Shown here: positions 42,556-51,369 of the stretch, piece by piece
How positions within the stretch are numbered: position 1 is the first letter of the stretch
How the letters are laid out: each line of letters opens with the position of its first letter
From: Clostridia bacterium
Lineage (GTDB): Bacteria; Bacillota; Clostridia; TANB77; CAG-508
DNA length: 57,605 nucleotides
Direction of reading: 5' to 3'
NCBI GenBank assembly: GCA_017536685.1
Contig: JAFXGW010000039.1
Location: 1-57,605 of the forward strand
Made by a program: the position numbers and the translations under genes
The notes under the pieces: generated by a model
What the model saw: only the letters and a program-made list of their open reading frames with translations
The model's database searches: none
Told to the model about the DNA's origin: nothing

Positions 42556-43353
42556 ATGTATAAAATTGTTTTTTTAGATTTGGATGATACATTATTAGAT
42601 AATGAAAAAAATATATCTCAAGAAAATAAAGATGCAATAAAGTATGTACAAGAAAAAGGTGGATTAGTTTGTATTGCTTCTGGAAGATCGATAGAAGCAA
42701 CAAAAAAATATTGTAAAATGGCAATGGCAAGTCGTTATATTATTTATTCAAATGGAGCGGGAATTTTTGATTGTGAAGCTAATGAGAAACTATTTTCAGC
42801 AGATATTGAGAAAGAACTTTGTGTTCAATTATACAATTATGGTATTAAGAGTAATTTAGGAATAAGAATAGATACTCCATATGGAAGATATATAAGTAAT
42901 GAAAAATATGCCCTAAATTTGGATATTGTATTTAATCCAGAAGAAGGAGAAAAAATTATTGCAGAAAACGATATTTTACAAATATCATTTTTATCAGTAG
43001 AAGAAGAAAAAAGAAATCAAGCAATAGAATTTTTTAATAGTCAAATTCCGAAAACTTTGAAAATTGAAAATATTTTTAAAACAGGATATGAAAATGAATT
43101 TTTTGCAATTAATCTTGTAAATTCGAATGTATCAAAAGGAAATGCAATTAATGGTTTATGTAAGTTTTTAAAGATAAATATAGAAGAGGTAATTGCAATT
43201 GGAGATGGATTAAATGATATTTCAATGATAAAAACTGCTGGACTTGGAGTTGCTATGAAGAATGCGACTGAAGAAGTTAAAAAAGTTGCAGATGAAATTA
43301 CTAGTACCAATATGGGAAATGGAGTAGCAAAAATATTAAGAGAAAAGTTTTAA
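42556..43353 (+). CDS. Cof-type HAD phosphatase
   Basis: 265 residues. HAD motif I is FLDLDDTLLD (~5-14), motif II CIASGRSIEA (~41), motif III Lys in SKGNAI, and motif IV IAIGDGLNDISMI (~215). The C2B (Cof-type) cap lies between motifs II and III. Relatives dephosphorylate sugar phosphates, FMN or PLP; the substrate is not predictable here. RBS AAGGAG, 9 nt upstream. upp follows after about 50 nt, possibly in the same transcript. Confidence 0.9.
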   Translation: MYKIVFLDLDDTLLDNEKNISQENKDAIKYVQEKGGLVCIASGRSIEATKKYCKMAMASRYIIYSNGAGIFDCEANEKLFSADIEKELCVQLYNYGIKSNLGIRIDTPYGRYISNEKYALNLDIVFNPEEGEKIIAENDILQISFLSVEEEKRNQAIEFFNSQIPKTLKIENIFKTGYENEFFAINLVNSNVSKGNAINGLCKFLKINIEEVIAIGDGLNDISMIKTAGLGVAMKNATEEVKKVADEITSTNMGNGVAKILREKF

Positions 43354-43404
43354 AATATAAATATTAAATGAAAGGGTTCTGCAAAAGCAGAAATGGTGGA
43401 AAAA

Positions 43405-44031
43405 ATGGGAGTAATTGAATTAAATCATCCGCTAGTTTCACATAAACTAACAATTTTAAGAGATAAAAAAACAGGTACAAAAGAATTTAGAGAAATAATT
43501 GGTGAATTATCTATGATTCTTTGCTATGAAGCAATGAAAGATGCTAAATTAGAAAATAAAGAAATCGAAACACCAATTTGTTCAATGAATGGTAAAAAGT
43601 TAAACGAAGATAATTATGCATTTATCCCAATATTAAGAGCTGGAACTGGAATGCTAGATGGATTAATTAAAGTTATGCCAAATGCTAAAATTGGACATAT
43701 CGGAATGTATAGAAATGAAGAAACATTAAAACCTGTAAAATATTATTATAAAACTCCAAAAGATTTATCAAAAAGAGAAGTAATAGTTTTAGATCCAATG
43801 CTTGCAACTGGAGGTTCTGGAATAGATGCAATAACAATGCTTAAAGAAGATGGAGCAACAAAACTTAAATTTTTATGTATAATTGCGGCACCAGAAGGAA
43901 TTAAAAAAATGCAAGAAACTCATCCAGATGTTGAGATTTATTGTGCTAGCATAGATGAAAAATTAAATGAAGTAGGATATATTGTGCCAGGGCTTGGAGA
44001 TGCAGGAGATAGAATATTCGGTACAAAATAA
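43405..44031 (+). CDS. upp: Uracil phosphoribosyltransferase
   Basis: 208 residues from the ATG at 43405, chosen for GGTGGA 4-5 nt upstream. An in-frame ATG at 43393 directly follows a TTCTGC-aaaa-GCAGAA hairpin and is the alternative. Signature parts: NHPLVSHKLTILRDKKT, RAGTGMLDGL, the PRPP loop VLDPMLATGGSG, and the uracil-binding end YIVPGLGDAGDRIFGTK. It salvages uracil to UMP. The TTCTGC hairpin (43377-43392) sits between AAAGGG and the first ATG, which may affect initiation. Confidence 0.96.
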   Translation: MGVIELNHPLVSHKLTILRDKKTGTKEFREIIGELSMILCYEAMKDAKLENKEIETPICSMNGKKLNEDNYAFIPILRAGTGMLDGLIKVMPNAKIGHIGMYRNEETLKPVKYYYKTPKDLSKREVIVLDPMLATGGSGIDAITMLKEDGATKLKFLCIIAAPEGIKKMQETHPDVEIYCASIDEKLNEVGYIVPGLGDAGDRIFGTK

Positions 44032-44081
44032 TTGTGGCATTTTAGAAAGTAACATTTTGTATGTTTTTCTAAATAATAATG

Positions 44082-44137
44082 AAAATAAGCACCTTAAAAT
44101 TATTGCAATTTTGCATGTTTTTAGGTGTTTTTATTTT
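44082..44137 (+). terminator. Terminator of the Cof-upp unit
   Basis: AAAATAAGCACCT pairs with AGGTGTTTTTATTTT around an inner AAAATT/AATTTT stem. Confidence 0.7.
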
Positions 44138-44319
44138 GGAAAATGAATAAAATAAAAATTTACATTAGTTTTATAAAAAACAATATATTATTTTAAATAT
44201 AATAAATAAGTATAAATATTCCAATAATAGAGAGAATAAATAAAAAACGGATTAAGAATTCGTATAAATATTTTTTGAAAATTCTTTAGAGAATATAAAA
44301 TATAAATAAAGGTGGTTTT

Positions 44320-45705
44320 ATGAATAGTTATTGGAATGAGAACAAGGATACAAGAGAATATCCTAAATTAAAACAAAATATATCTGCTGATGTTGCAATA
44401 ATAGGTGGTGGGCTTACTGGAATTCAAACAGCATATTATTTAGCAAATAGAGGTTTAAAGGTTGTAGTACTTGAAAAAGATAAACTATGCTCTGGAACTT
44501 CTGGAGGGAGTACAGGAAAAATTACAAGTCAACATGGATTGATTTATAAATATTTAAAAGATTTAAATGGGAAAGAATATGCAAAAAAATACTATAATGC
44601 AAATGAAGAGGCAAAAGAAAATATTATAAAAATTATAAATAAAGAAAAAATTGATTGTGACTTAGAAATGAAAAATGCTTATGTTTTTACAGAAGTAGAA
44701 AAGGAAGTTCAAAATATAAAACAAGAAATAGAATATACTAAAAAATTAAATATACCTTCTGAATTTGTAAATAAAATAGATTTGCCAATAGACATTTATG
44801 GAGCAATAAAATTCGAAAATCAAGCTCAATTTGATCCAGTAAAATATGTTTATGGTCTTACCAAAAGTATAATAAAAAATGGTGGAGAAATATATGAAAA
44901 TTCAAAAGTTTTAGAAACCGTGGAAGATGATGGAAGGTATAATATTACTACTAAAGAGGGGATGGTAAGAGCAACACATCTCGTAATAGCAACTAGATAT
45001 CCTATTATAAGATTTCCAGGATATTATTTTATAAAAATGTACCAATCAACTTCATATGCAGTTTTAGTAGATACTAATACAGATTTAGAGTTTGATGGAT
45101 ATTATATTAATTCAGAAACACCAGTATTATCTTTTAGAACTGTTAAATCAGGAGATAAAAATCTTTTACTAGCAGTAGGATATGATTATAAAACCGGAAG
45201 TGAAATTGTAGGTAATCCATTTGAATATTTAAAAGCTAGAATAAAAAAAATGTACCCTGAAGCTAAAGTTTTAAACACATGGACTGCAGAAGATTGTATT
45301 AGTTTAGATAAGATTCCATATATAGGAGACTTTTCAGATATAATGGACAATTGCTATGTTGCCACTGGCTTTAATAAATGGGGAATAACAAGTAGTAATA
45401 TTGCTGCTAAAATTATTACAGACAAAATATTAGGAAATGAAAATGAGTATGAAGAAATCTTTGAGAGTTCTAGACTTGGAATAATAAAAAATAAAGATGA
45501 AGTTATGAATATGCTAAAAGAAGCTGGAGAAGGGATTGTTTTGCAAAGAATTAAAGGAAAACCTACTCCAACTTGTACTCATTTGGGGTGTAAATTATCT
45601 TGGAATCCATTAGAAGAAATATGGGAATGTAGTTGTCATGGTTCGAAATTTACAAAACGTGGTTTTGTGTTAGAAGGTCCAGCTGTTAAAGACTTAGAGG
45701 AATAG
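44320..45705 (+). CDS. FAD-dependent oxidoreductase with shortened C-terminal Rieske domain
   Basis: 461 residues. The N-terminal DAO-type FAD domain has VAIIGGGLTGIQTAYYLA (~28-45), VVLEKDKLCSGTSG and CYVATGFNKWGITSS. The Rieske [2Fe-2S] ligands CTHLGC and CSCHG follow (~425-450), ending GFVLEGPAVKD. The family (Bacillus YhfW-like) usually has ~50 more residues with the first Rieske strands; here only about 20 residues separate the FAD domain from CTHLGC. The substrate is unknown. Single gene, RBS AAGGTGG. Confidence 0.88.
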   Translation: MNSYWNENKDTREYPKLKQNISADVAIIGGGLTGIQTAYYLANRGLKVVVLEKDKLCSGTSGGSTGKITSQHGLIYKYLKDLNGKEYAKKYYNANEEAKENIIKIINKEKIDCDLEMKNAYVFTEVEKEVQNIKQEIEYTKKLNIPSEFVNKIDLPIDIYGAIKFENQAQFDPVKYVYGLTKSIIKNGGEIYENSKVLETVEDDGRYNITTKEGMVRATHLVIATRYPIIRFPGYYFIKMYQSTSYAVLVDTNTDLEFDGYYINSETPVLSFRTVKSGDKNLLLAVGYDYKTGSEIVGNPFEYLKARIKKMYPEAKVLNTWTAEDCISLDKIPYIGDFSDIMDNCYVATGFNKWGITSSNIAAKIITDKILGNENEYEEIFESSRLGIIKNKDEVMNMLKEAGEGIVLQRIKGKPTPTCTHLGCKLSWNPLEEIWECSCHGSKFTKRGFVLEGPAVKDLEE

Positions 45706-45760
45706 ATGCACATTAATATTAAATATAGATAATAAAAAATTAAATTTTTTTAAAGGGATA

Positions 45761-45833
45761 CCACTTTGTTAAATAAGAGTTTAACAAGGTGGATTTATTA
45801 TTTAATAGGAAAGTTCTCCTTTCCTATTAAATA
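45761..45833. repeat. Two tandem perfect hairpins (repeat element of unknown type)
   Basis: Hairpin 1: CCACTTTGTTAAA (45761-45773) with TTTAACAAGGTGG (45780-45792), one G-U. Hairpin 2: a 15-bp perfect stem (45799-45813 / 45819-45833) with a 5-nt loop. Hairpin 1 could terminate the FAD-Rieske transcript, but neither is followed by a clean U run. Confidence 0.7.
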
Positions 45834-46007
45834 AAATGCTTCGCATGACTGTTGTACACAAATTTTATTACATAAAATTTGGCACACGAACAAAGACGGT
45901 GCAAATAGATATGTCACATGTAAATGGAAAATAAAATATTGAAATTAAGTTTAAAAAAATAATAAATAATGTTATAATATTTCTAAATTTTAATAAAAGA
46001 GGTAAAG
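45834..46007. other. Non-coding interval upstream of pheA
   Basis: Contains AAAATGCTTCGCATGACTG, a palindromic AAATTTTATtacATAAAATTT (~45860-45880) and GGCACACGAACAAAGACGGTGC. No T-box sequence (GGGTGGxACCGCG) and no leader peptide was seen. A likely -10 (TATAAT) lies near 45972-45977, ahead of the RBS AGAGGT. Confidence 0.5.
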
Positions 46008-46808
46008 ATGAAAGTAGGTTATTTAGGTCCTAAAGGGACCTTTTCGTATGAAGCATGTAAGCAATATTCAAAAAAGGATAATGAGATTATTGAATATAAA
46101 ACTATATTAGATACAATTTTGGCATTAAAAAATGATGAGGTTGATGAAGCTATTGTACCAATTGAAAATTCACTTCAAGGTTGCGTAACAGATTCAATTG
46201 ATACTTTAATAGAAAATGAAAGTATAAAAGTAAAAGGAGAAATTTTGCTTGAAATAAAACAAAATTTGATGTCAAATAGTTATTGTAATTTTAATGAGAT
46301 TAAAGAAGTTTATTCTCATCCACAAGCTTTAGCTCAATGTAAGAAATTTTTGGAAAAGAACTTATCTGAATGTAAAATAATTGCAGTTGAAAGTACAGCA
46401 ATGGCAGCAAAAGTAGTAAGTGAGAAAAAAGAGCAGATTGCTTGCATAGGTAGTATTTCATGTCTGGAAGAATATGGCTTGAAACTATTGGCAGAAGGAA
46501 TTCAAGATAATGTTTATAATAAAACTAAATTTTGGATTTTAAGTAAAGCAAATAATAATGAAATTAAAAATAATAAAATGTCAATGTTATTTTCTGTAAA
46601 AGATAAACCTGGGGCTTTGTATAATGTTTTAGAAATTTTTAATAAATATAATTTGAATCTTACAAAAATAGAATCAAGGCCTGCAAAAACTGTTCTAGGG
46701 GAATATTATTTTCTAATAGATGTTTCAATTGAAAATAGAAATGAAGAAGATGCAATTAAAGAAATAATTGAAAAGGGAATTTTTGTGAGAATACTAGGAA
46801 AATATTAG
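46008..46808 (+). CDS. pheA: Prephenate dehydratase, stand-alone with ACT domain
   Basis: 266 residues. The prephenate dehydratase domain (~1-180) opens with KVGYLGPKGTFSYEA, then VPIENSLQGCV and SHPQALAQC, and has NKTKFWIL in place of the usual N-x-TRF. The C-terminal ACT domain (~190-266) contains the ESRPAK Phe-binding motif and a second KPGALYNVLEIF element. It converts prephenate to phenylpyruvate; the ACT domain gives feedback inhibition by Phe. A class I/II aminotransferase lies about 520 nt downstream and could complete Phe synthesis. Confidence 0.95.
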   Translation: MKVGYLGPKGTFSYEACKQYSKKDNEIIEYKTILDTILALKNDEVDEAIVPIENSLQGCVTDSIDTLIENESIKVKGEILLEIKQNLMSNSYCNFNEIKEVYSHPQALAQCKKFLEKNLSECKIIAVESTAMAAKVVSEKKEQIACIGSISCLEEYGLKLLAEGIQDNVYNKTKFWILSKANNNEIKNNKMSMLFSVKDKPGALYNVLEIFNKYNLNLTKIESRPAKTVLGEYYFLIDVSIENRNEEDAIKEIIEKGIFVRILGKY

Positions 46809-46886
46809 TAAAAATAATTATTTGTATGATTACAGATTTAAGTCATAGAAAATTTAAATAAAAAATATTATGGAGAAATTTAAGAT

Positions 46887-47282
46887 ATGGAAAATGAAAT
46901 TTTATTAGCTACGAGTGATGGATTTTATTATAAAGGAACTCCTAGTGGAGAAATTAGCTTTGGAAGTACTAAGGATTCATATAGCACAAGTGAAACTATA
47001 GGAAAAAATACTGGGTTAAATTCTCAGGGAATTAATAGAGTTATAATGAGTATGTTTGATGTTGTACCTGTAGTACTTATTATAATAGGTATATTATACT
47101 TTTTTAAGGGAATATCAAACATAAAAAATAATAGGAAGAAAAGTGAATTATTTTCAGAAGATTTAAGTGAGAACTTACATAGTGATGGAAGTTCTCCAAT
47201 TAATGGAATAAAAAAAGGGCCTTTTAGATATTTTATTATTTCTGTTGTAGTATTAATAATTGGTATGCTCTTTGCATTATAA
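46887..47282 (+). CDS. Small membrane protein, unknown
   Basis: 131 residues. A polar ~55-residue N-terminus (Gly/Ser/Thr-rich, no signal peptide) is followed by a membrane helix (~58-75, VVPVVLIIIGILYFF), a basic then acidic loop (KNNRKKSELFSEDL), and a second helix at the C-terminus (FIISVVVLIIGMLF). No family recognised. It is located between pheA and the aminotransferase gene in the same direction, with GGAG about 10 nt before ATG. Codon use is like the host's. Confidence 0.6.
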   Translation: MENEILLATSDGFYYKGTPSGEISFGSTKDSYSTSETIGKNTGLNSQGINRVIMSMFDVVPVVLIIIGILYFFKGISNIKNNRKKSELFSEDLSENLHSDGSSPINGIKKGPFRYFIISVVVLIIGMLFAL

Positions 47283-47327
47283 AATTTAGAGTACATATTG
47301 TAAAAATAAAATTGGAGAGTCGAAGAT

Positions 47328-48524
47328 ATGATATCTGAAAAAATGAAAAATTTAGTAAAAAATAATTCTGTAATTAGAGAAATGTTTGAAGAAGGAAAAC
47401 GTTTAGCTAAAATTTATGGAAAAGAAAATGTATATGACTTTAGTCTTGGGAATCCAAATGTTCCAGCGCCTAAAGAAGTAAATGAAGCAATTATAAAAAT
47501 TCTTGAAACAGAAGATTCATGTTTTGTGCATGGATACATGAGTAATAGTGGATATGAGGATGTAAGAGAAAAAATAGCAGAGAATATAAATAAAAAATAT
47601 TTGACTAATTTTTCTTACAAAAACTTAATTATGACAGTTGGAGCTGCAAGCGGTTTAAATATTGTACTTAAATCAATATTAAATCCAGATGATGAAGTTA
47701 TTGTATTTGCACCATATTTTTCAGAATATAACAATTATATAAGAAATTATGATGGGATTGTAGTAAAAATAGATTCAGATAAAAAGTCTTTCATGCCTAA
47801 TTTAAAAGAGTTTGAAAGTAAAATAAATGATAAAACAAAAGCAGTAATAATTAATACTCCGAATAATCCCACTGGAGTTATTTATAAAGAAGAAATTATA
47901 ATTGAACTTTCAAAAATAATGAAACAAAAAGAATTGGAGCTAAATCATCCAATATATTTAATTTCAGATGAACCTTACAGAGAGTTGGTTTATGAAAATA
48001 TTGAAGTGCCATATGTTACTAAATATTATAATAATTCTTTTGTGGTATATTCTTATAGTAAATCGTTATCATTACCTGGAGAAAGAATTGGTTATGTGGT
48101 TGTTCCAAATGAACTTGAAGATGCGGATGAAATGATTGATGCTGTCACTATAGCAAACAGAATCATTGGATGTGTAAATGCTCCATCTTTGATTCAAAGA
48201 GCAATACCATATTGTTTAGATGTGAAAACTGATATTGAAGCCTATAGGAAAAATAGAAATTTATTATGCCAAATATTAATGGAGAATAAATTTGAATTTG
48301 TAAATCCAGAAGGTGCGTTTTACCTTTTTGTAAAAACGCCAAATGGAGATGACAGAGAATTTTGCAATATTGCTAAAAAATACAATTTATTATTTGTTCC
48401 AGGAAGTTCTTTTTCATGTCCTGGATATGTGAGAATTGCATATTGTGTTTCATATGAAATTATTGAACGTTCGAAAGAAGCTTTCAAAAAATTATCGAAA
48501 GAGATGAAGTTGATAGATTTTTAA
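47328..48524 (+). CDS. PLP-dependent class I/II aminotransferase
   Basis: 398 residues. Fold type I marks: FSLGNPNVPAP near residue 38, INTPNNPTGVIY (~175), ISDEPYRELVY (~210) and the PLP lysine in YSYSKSLSLPGERIGYV (Lys ~244), then a C-terminal Arg in PGYVRIAYC (~375). Relatives act on aspartate, alanine or aromatic amino acids. The position close to pheA suggests phenylpyruvate as a partner, which is inference only. RBS GGAGAG, 9 nt upstream. A bidirectional terminator follows. Confidence 0.9.
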   Translation: MISEKMKNLVKNNSVIREMFEEGKRLAKIYGKENVYDFSLGNPNVPAPKEVNEAIIKILETEDSCFVHGYMSNSGYEDVREKIAENINKKYLTNFSYKNLIMTVGAASGLNIVLKSILNPDDEVIVFAPYFSEYNNYIRNYDGIVVKIDSDKKSFMPNLKEFESKINDKTKAVIINTPNNPTGVIYKEEIIIELSKIMKQKELELNHPIYLISDEPYRELVYENIEVPYVTKYYNNSFVVYSYSKSLSLPGERIGYVVVPNELEDADEMIDAVTIANRIIGCVNAPSLIQRAIPYCLDVKTDIEAYRKNRNLLCQILMENKFEFVNPEGAFYLFVKTPNGDDREFCNIAKKYNLLFVPGSSFSCPGYVRIAYCVSYEIIERSKEAFKKLSKEMKLIDF

Positions 48525-48581
48525 ATATTATAAAAATATTATAAAATATTAGTAAATGTGGTTAGATTGTTTTATATAAAC

Positions 48582-48616
48582 AAAAATAGGATTTAGAAAA
48601 TCTAAATCCTATTTTT
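48582..48616. terminator. Bidirectional terminator between convergent genes
   Basis: Perfect 16-bp stem (48582-48597 / 48601-48616) containing ATAGGATTTAGA, 3-nt loop, with A/T runs at both ends, serving the aminotransferase and the toxin-like gene. Confidence 0.9.
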
Positions 48617-49611
48617 TATTTTGCTACATCAGTAAGGTTTTTATCATGTTTTACTACAATACTTTCGATATCTTTAATAATGCTCTCATATAGACCTTGT
48701 TTTTTTAAATATTCACTATTTCTTTTTATAACATCTAATATACTAGATATTCTTTCTTTAGAAATAGTAGGCTGTGAACTCATTATAGTAAAAATATGAG
48801 CATAAGCACATTTGTTAGGGTCTGGATGATTGCTATCATAAATTAAAGTATCTTCTGAAAGATCGAAAATGTCTTTATTTCTTCGATATACTCTAATTGA
48901 ATTAAAATATCTGTTATTAGGGTCTTGATGAAAATTGTCTTCAATTAAACGGACATTTGTAGAAAATTTTTTTACAGTATCATTATGGTATTCAAGTCCA
49001 GTATATCTAAGAGGTATTGTAGATGATAAATCTCTTTCATCAACTAATCTTAAATATCTTTCAAAAATCGAAAGGGCGCTTTCTCTTGTAGGAACAGCTA
49101 AAGTTACTAAAGACAGATCGTAATCTGTTTTAGGATCAAATTTATAACGTTTTGCAATTTCTTCAATCCAATCCAAATCTCTCATAGTTCCAGTAATAAT
49201 AGTACTAGTTCCAGGAAATTCGCGTAAGATTAACTCTTGGATTAAATAGTAAAGTTCGTAAGAAGTTTGATTTGTTGCTATTGCATAATCTTTATCAGAA
49301 ATATAATCATTAGAACCAGTAATTTCTCTATGATAATGCCTGAACATATCCATATTTAAAACAACAAAATTATCCTCTGGATTATTAGAGGTAAGTTTTC
49401 TAACTAAAGTATCTTTTCCCGAACCTGTAGGTGCTCCAAGAAAAATCATTTTTGCACGAGGTTTGACTCCTGGTGGAACTGGTTTTAAATTATAGTTACT
49501 AACAATTTGTGCAATTAGAGGCGCATGAGAAACATTGATATGTTGAATATCAGGATTTGTACTTTTTTCATATTCTATTAGAGCCTCTGTTTTTTTGATT
49601 AAATTATTCAT
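48616..49611 (-). CDS. Zeta-toxin-like P-loop kinase
   Basis: 331 residues from the ATG at 49611, with GGAAG about 8 nt upstream; an ATG at 49626 has no RBS. The P-loop is LGAPTGSGKDT (~58-68). A zeta-toxin-like acidic/His motif (NMDMFRHYHREITG, ~86-99) matches the D-x-FR-x-xH region of zeta toxins, followed by IITGTMRD and a helical C-terminal half. Zeta toxins phosphorylate UDP-N-acetyl sugars and block wall synthesis. The start overlaps the end of a 70-codon gene in a different frame, the layout of an antitoxin-toxin pair. It could instead be a housekeeping AAA/kinase. Confidence 0.7.
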   Translation of the reverse strand: MNNLIKKTEALIEYEKSTNPDIQHINVSHAPLIAQIVSNYNLKPVPPGVKPRAKMIFLGAPTGSGKDTLVRKLTSNNPEDNFVVLNMDMFRHYHREITGSNDYISDKDYAIATNQTSYELYYLIQELILREFPGTSTIITGTMRDLDWIEEIAKRYKFDPKTDYDLSLVTLAVPTRESALSIFERYLRLVDERDLSSTIPLRYTGLEYHNDTVKKFSTNVRLIEDNFHQDPNNRYFNSIRVYRRNKDIFDLSEDTLIYDSNHPDPNKCAYAHIFTIMSSQPTISKERISSILDVIKRNSEYLKKQGLYESIIKDIESIVVKHDKNLTDVAK

Positions 49612-49816
49612 TATTTTTACTTCCATATTTATTCATTATTTTTTCGATTTTTTCCATATTTTTATCTTTTAAAAGAGTTTCTTTTTCGTCTAAAAGAATA
49701 GAAAGCTCGTTTTTTAGTATTTCATTATTAAAATCTTTTGAAATTTTTATATTTAATTCTGCAATTTTTTGATCTAATGTGTTAAGAGCTAAAGCAAATT
49801 TAACATTATTTTCCAT
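49604..49816 (-). CDS. Small helical protein overlapping the zeta-like gene (candidate antitoxin)
   Basis: 70 residues, entirely polar and helical with heptad-like Leu/Ile spacing (LNTLDQKIAELNIKI; LKNELSILLDEKETLL), then a Lys-rich tail. It resembles a short coiled coil, not obviously epsilon or PezA; no helix-turn-helix is visible. RBS AAGGA, about 7 nt upstream of ATG. The last 8 nt overlap the start of the toxin-like gene (ATGAATAA), giving translational coupling. The antitoxin role is inferred from position and size only. Confidence 0.6.
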   Translation of the reverse strand: MENNVKFALALNTLDQKIAELNIKISKDFNNEILKNELSILLDEKETLLKDKNMEKIEKIMNKYGSKNNE

Positions 49817-50070
49817 AATTTCATCCTTTTTCCAATTAATATATTAATTATACCACATATCAAAATTTCAAGCAATACAATAATTATAATGAATTATTTA
49901 ATCAAGTAATTAAAAAAGTGTTTATTAGGCTTATGTCATAATAAGTATTAAGTTTTATACTATAATAATTGAACCTGATAAATTTTACATAACAAAAAAC
50001 TTTTAAATATCCACTTTTAGTGATATAATTGTGGAAAAGTTTAAAGAAAAATATGAATTAGGAGAAAATT

Positions 50071-50613
50071 ATGAAAGCTGTTATAATATCAGATATACAT
50101 GGATCATCTTATTATGCTAAAAAAATACAAGAAATAGTAGAAAAAGAAAATCCAGAAAAAGTAATTTTACTTGGAGACTTATATTATCATGGACCAAGAA
50201 ATGATTTGAGTCAAGAATATAATCCAATGAAAGTTGCTGAAGTTTTAAATTTAATGAAAGATAAACTAATGGTCGTAAAAGGAAATTGTGATGCAGAAGT
50301 AGATGAAATGATTTCTGAATTTAAATTTGAAGACCATATTTTAACTGAAATTAACAACAAAAAAATTTATTTTACTCATGGACATAAATACAATATTGAG
50401 GTTATACCTTATGAAGACTTTGAAATATTAATTTATGGACATATTCATCAAGGATTTATTGAGGAAAAAGAAGGATATTTATTTGCAAACCCAGGTTCAA
50501 TATCTCTTCCAAAAGGAGGTACAAGACATAGTTATTTAGTACTTGACAACGAGGGTTTGATTTTAAAAGATGTTGAAGGAGACGTACTTCAAGAATATAA
50601 ATTTAAAAAATAA
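50071..50613 (+). CDS. YfcE/MJ0936-family metallophosphodiesterase
   Basis: 180 residues. The calcineurin-like metal motifs are in order: ISDIHGS (~7), LLGDLYYHG (~37), VKGNCDAEVDE (~74), FTHGHKYN (~104) and YGHIHQG (~127), then FANPGSISLPKGG. Such enzymes hydrolyse phosphodiesters in vitro; the natural substrate is unknown. RBS TTAGGAG, 7 nt upstream, behind an extended -10 (TGATATAAT at ~50020). Confidence 0.92.
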   Translation: MKAVIISDIHGSSYYAKKIQEIVEKENPEKVILLGDLYYHGPRNDLSQEYNPMKVAEVLNLMKDKLMVVKGNCDAEVDEMISEFKFEDHILTEINNKKIYFTHGHKYNIEVIPYEDFEILIYGHIHQGFIEEKEGYLFANPGSISLPKGGTRHSYLVLDNEGLILKDVEGDVLQEYKFKK

Positions 50614-50701
50614 TAAATATAACTTTAAAATTATTTACATTTAAAAGGTTAAAATTATAGAAAAATTAATTTTTTATTAAAGGGTTATCAAAGGAGAAAA
50701 A

Positions 50702-51337
50702 ATGGAATACGTACTTACTTTTTTAGAAGGTTTAGCGAGTTTTATATCACCTTGCTTGCTTCCAATGCTTCCAATATATATTTCATATTTTATGGGAGAA
50801 GAAGAAAATAATAAGAAAAAAGCAGTTATAAATTCAATTGGTTTTGTGTTTGGTTTTTCAATTGTGTTTTTATTATTGTCAATATTTGCAAGTACAATTG
50901 GATATTTTATAAGTAGCTATACTAAATATATAAAAATTGTTTTTGGAATAATAATTATAATTTTAGGGTTAAACTATATGGAAGTCTTTAAACTAAATTT
51001 CTTAAATAAGACTAAAGGAATTCAAATGAAAAATAAAAATTTAAATTTTTTTAAAGCAATTCTATTTGGAATTTTATTTTCAATAAGTTGGACTCCATGT
51101 ATTGGAACTTTTTTAAGCTCAGCTTTATTGTTAATTGCTAAAGAACAAGAACTATTAAAAGGAATTTTATTAATGCTTGTATATTCAATAGGTCTTGGCA
51201 TACCATTTGTTATATCTGTAGTTTTAATTGAAAAATTAAAAGAAGTATTTGACTTTATAAAGAAAAATTATAAAAAAGTAAAAATACTTTCTGGACTAAT
51301 TTTAATTGGTATGGGAATTTATATGATATTCTTTTAA
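50702..51337 (+). CDS. ccdA: CcdA-type thiol-disulfide transporter
   Basis: 211 residues with six membrane helices. The two redox cysteines are in FISPCLLPMLPIY (helix 1) and SWTPCIGTFLSS (helix 4), the CcdA/DsbD-beta pattern. It carries reducing power from cytoplasmic thioredoxin across the membrane. The next gene, 32 nt downstream, is a membrane-anchored thioredoxin, its natural electron acceptor. RBS AAAGGAG, 6 nt upstream. Confidence 0.93.
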   Translation: MEYVLTFLEGLASFISPCLLPMLPIYISYFMGEEENNKKKAVINSIGFVFGFSIVFLLLSIFASTIGYFISSYTKYIKIVFGIIIIILGLNYMEVFKLNFLNKTKGIQMKNKNLNFFKAILFGILFSISWTPCIGTFLSSALLLIAKEQELLKGILLMLVYSIGLGIPFVISVVLIEKLKEVFDFIKKNYKKVKILSGLILIGMGIYMIFF

Positions 51338-51369
51338 GAATGAAAATTGAAAAAAATTAGGAGAAGTTT

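Noticed and set aside
45834..46007. T-box riboswitch upstream of pheA
   Set aside because: The conserved antiterminator sequence (GGGTGGxACCGCG) and a specifier loop are not present; the stems look like independent hairpins.
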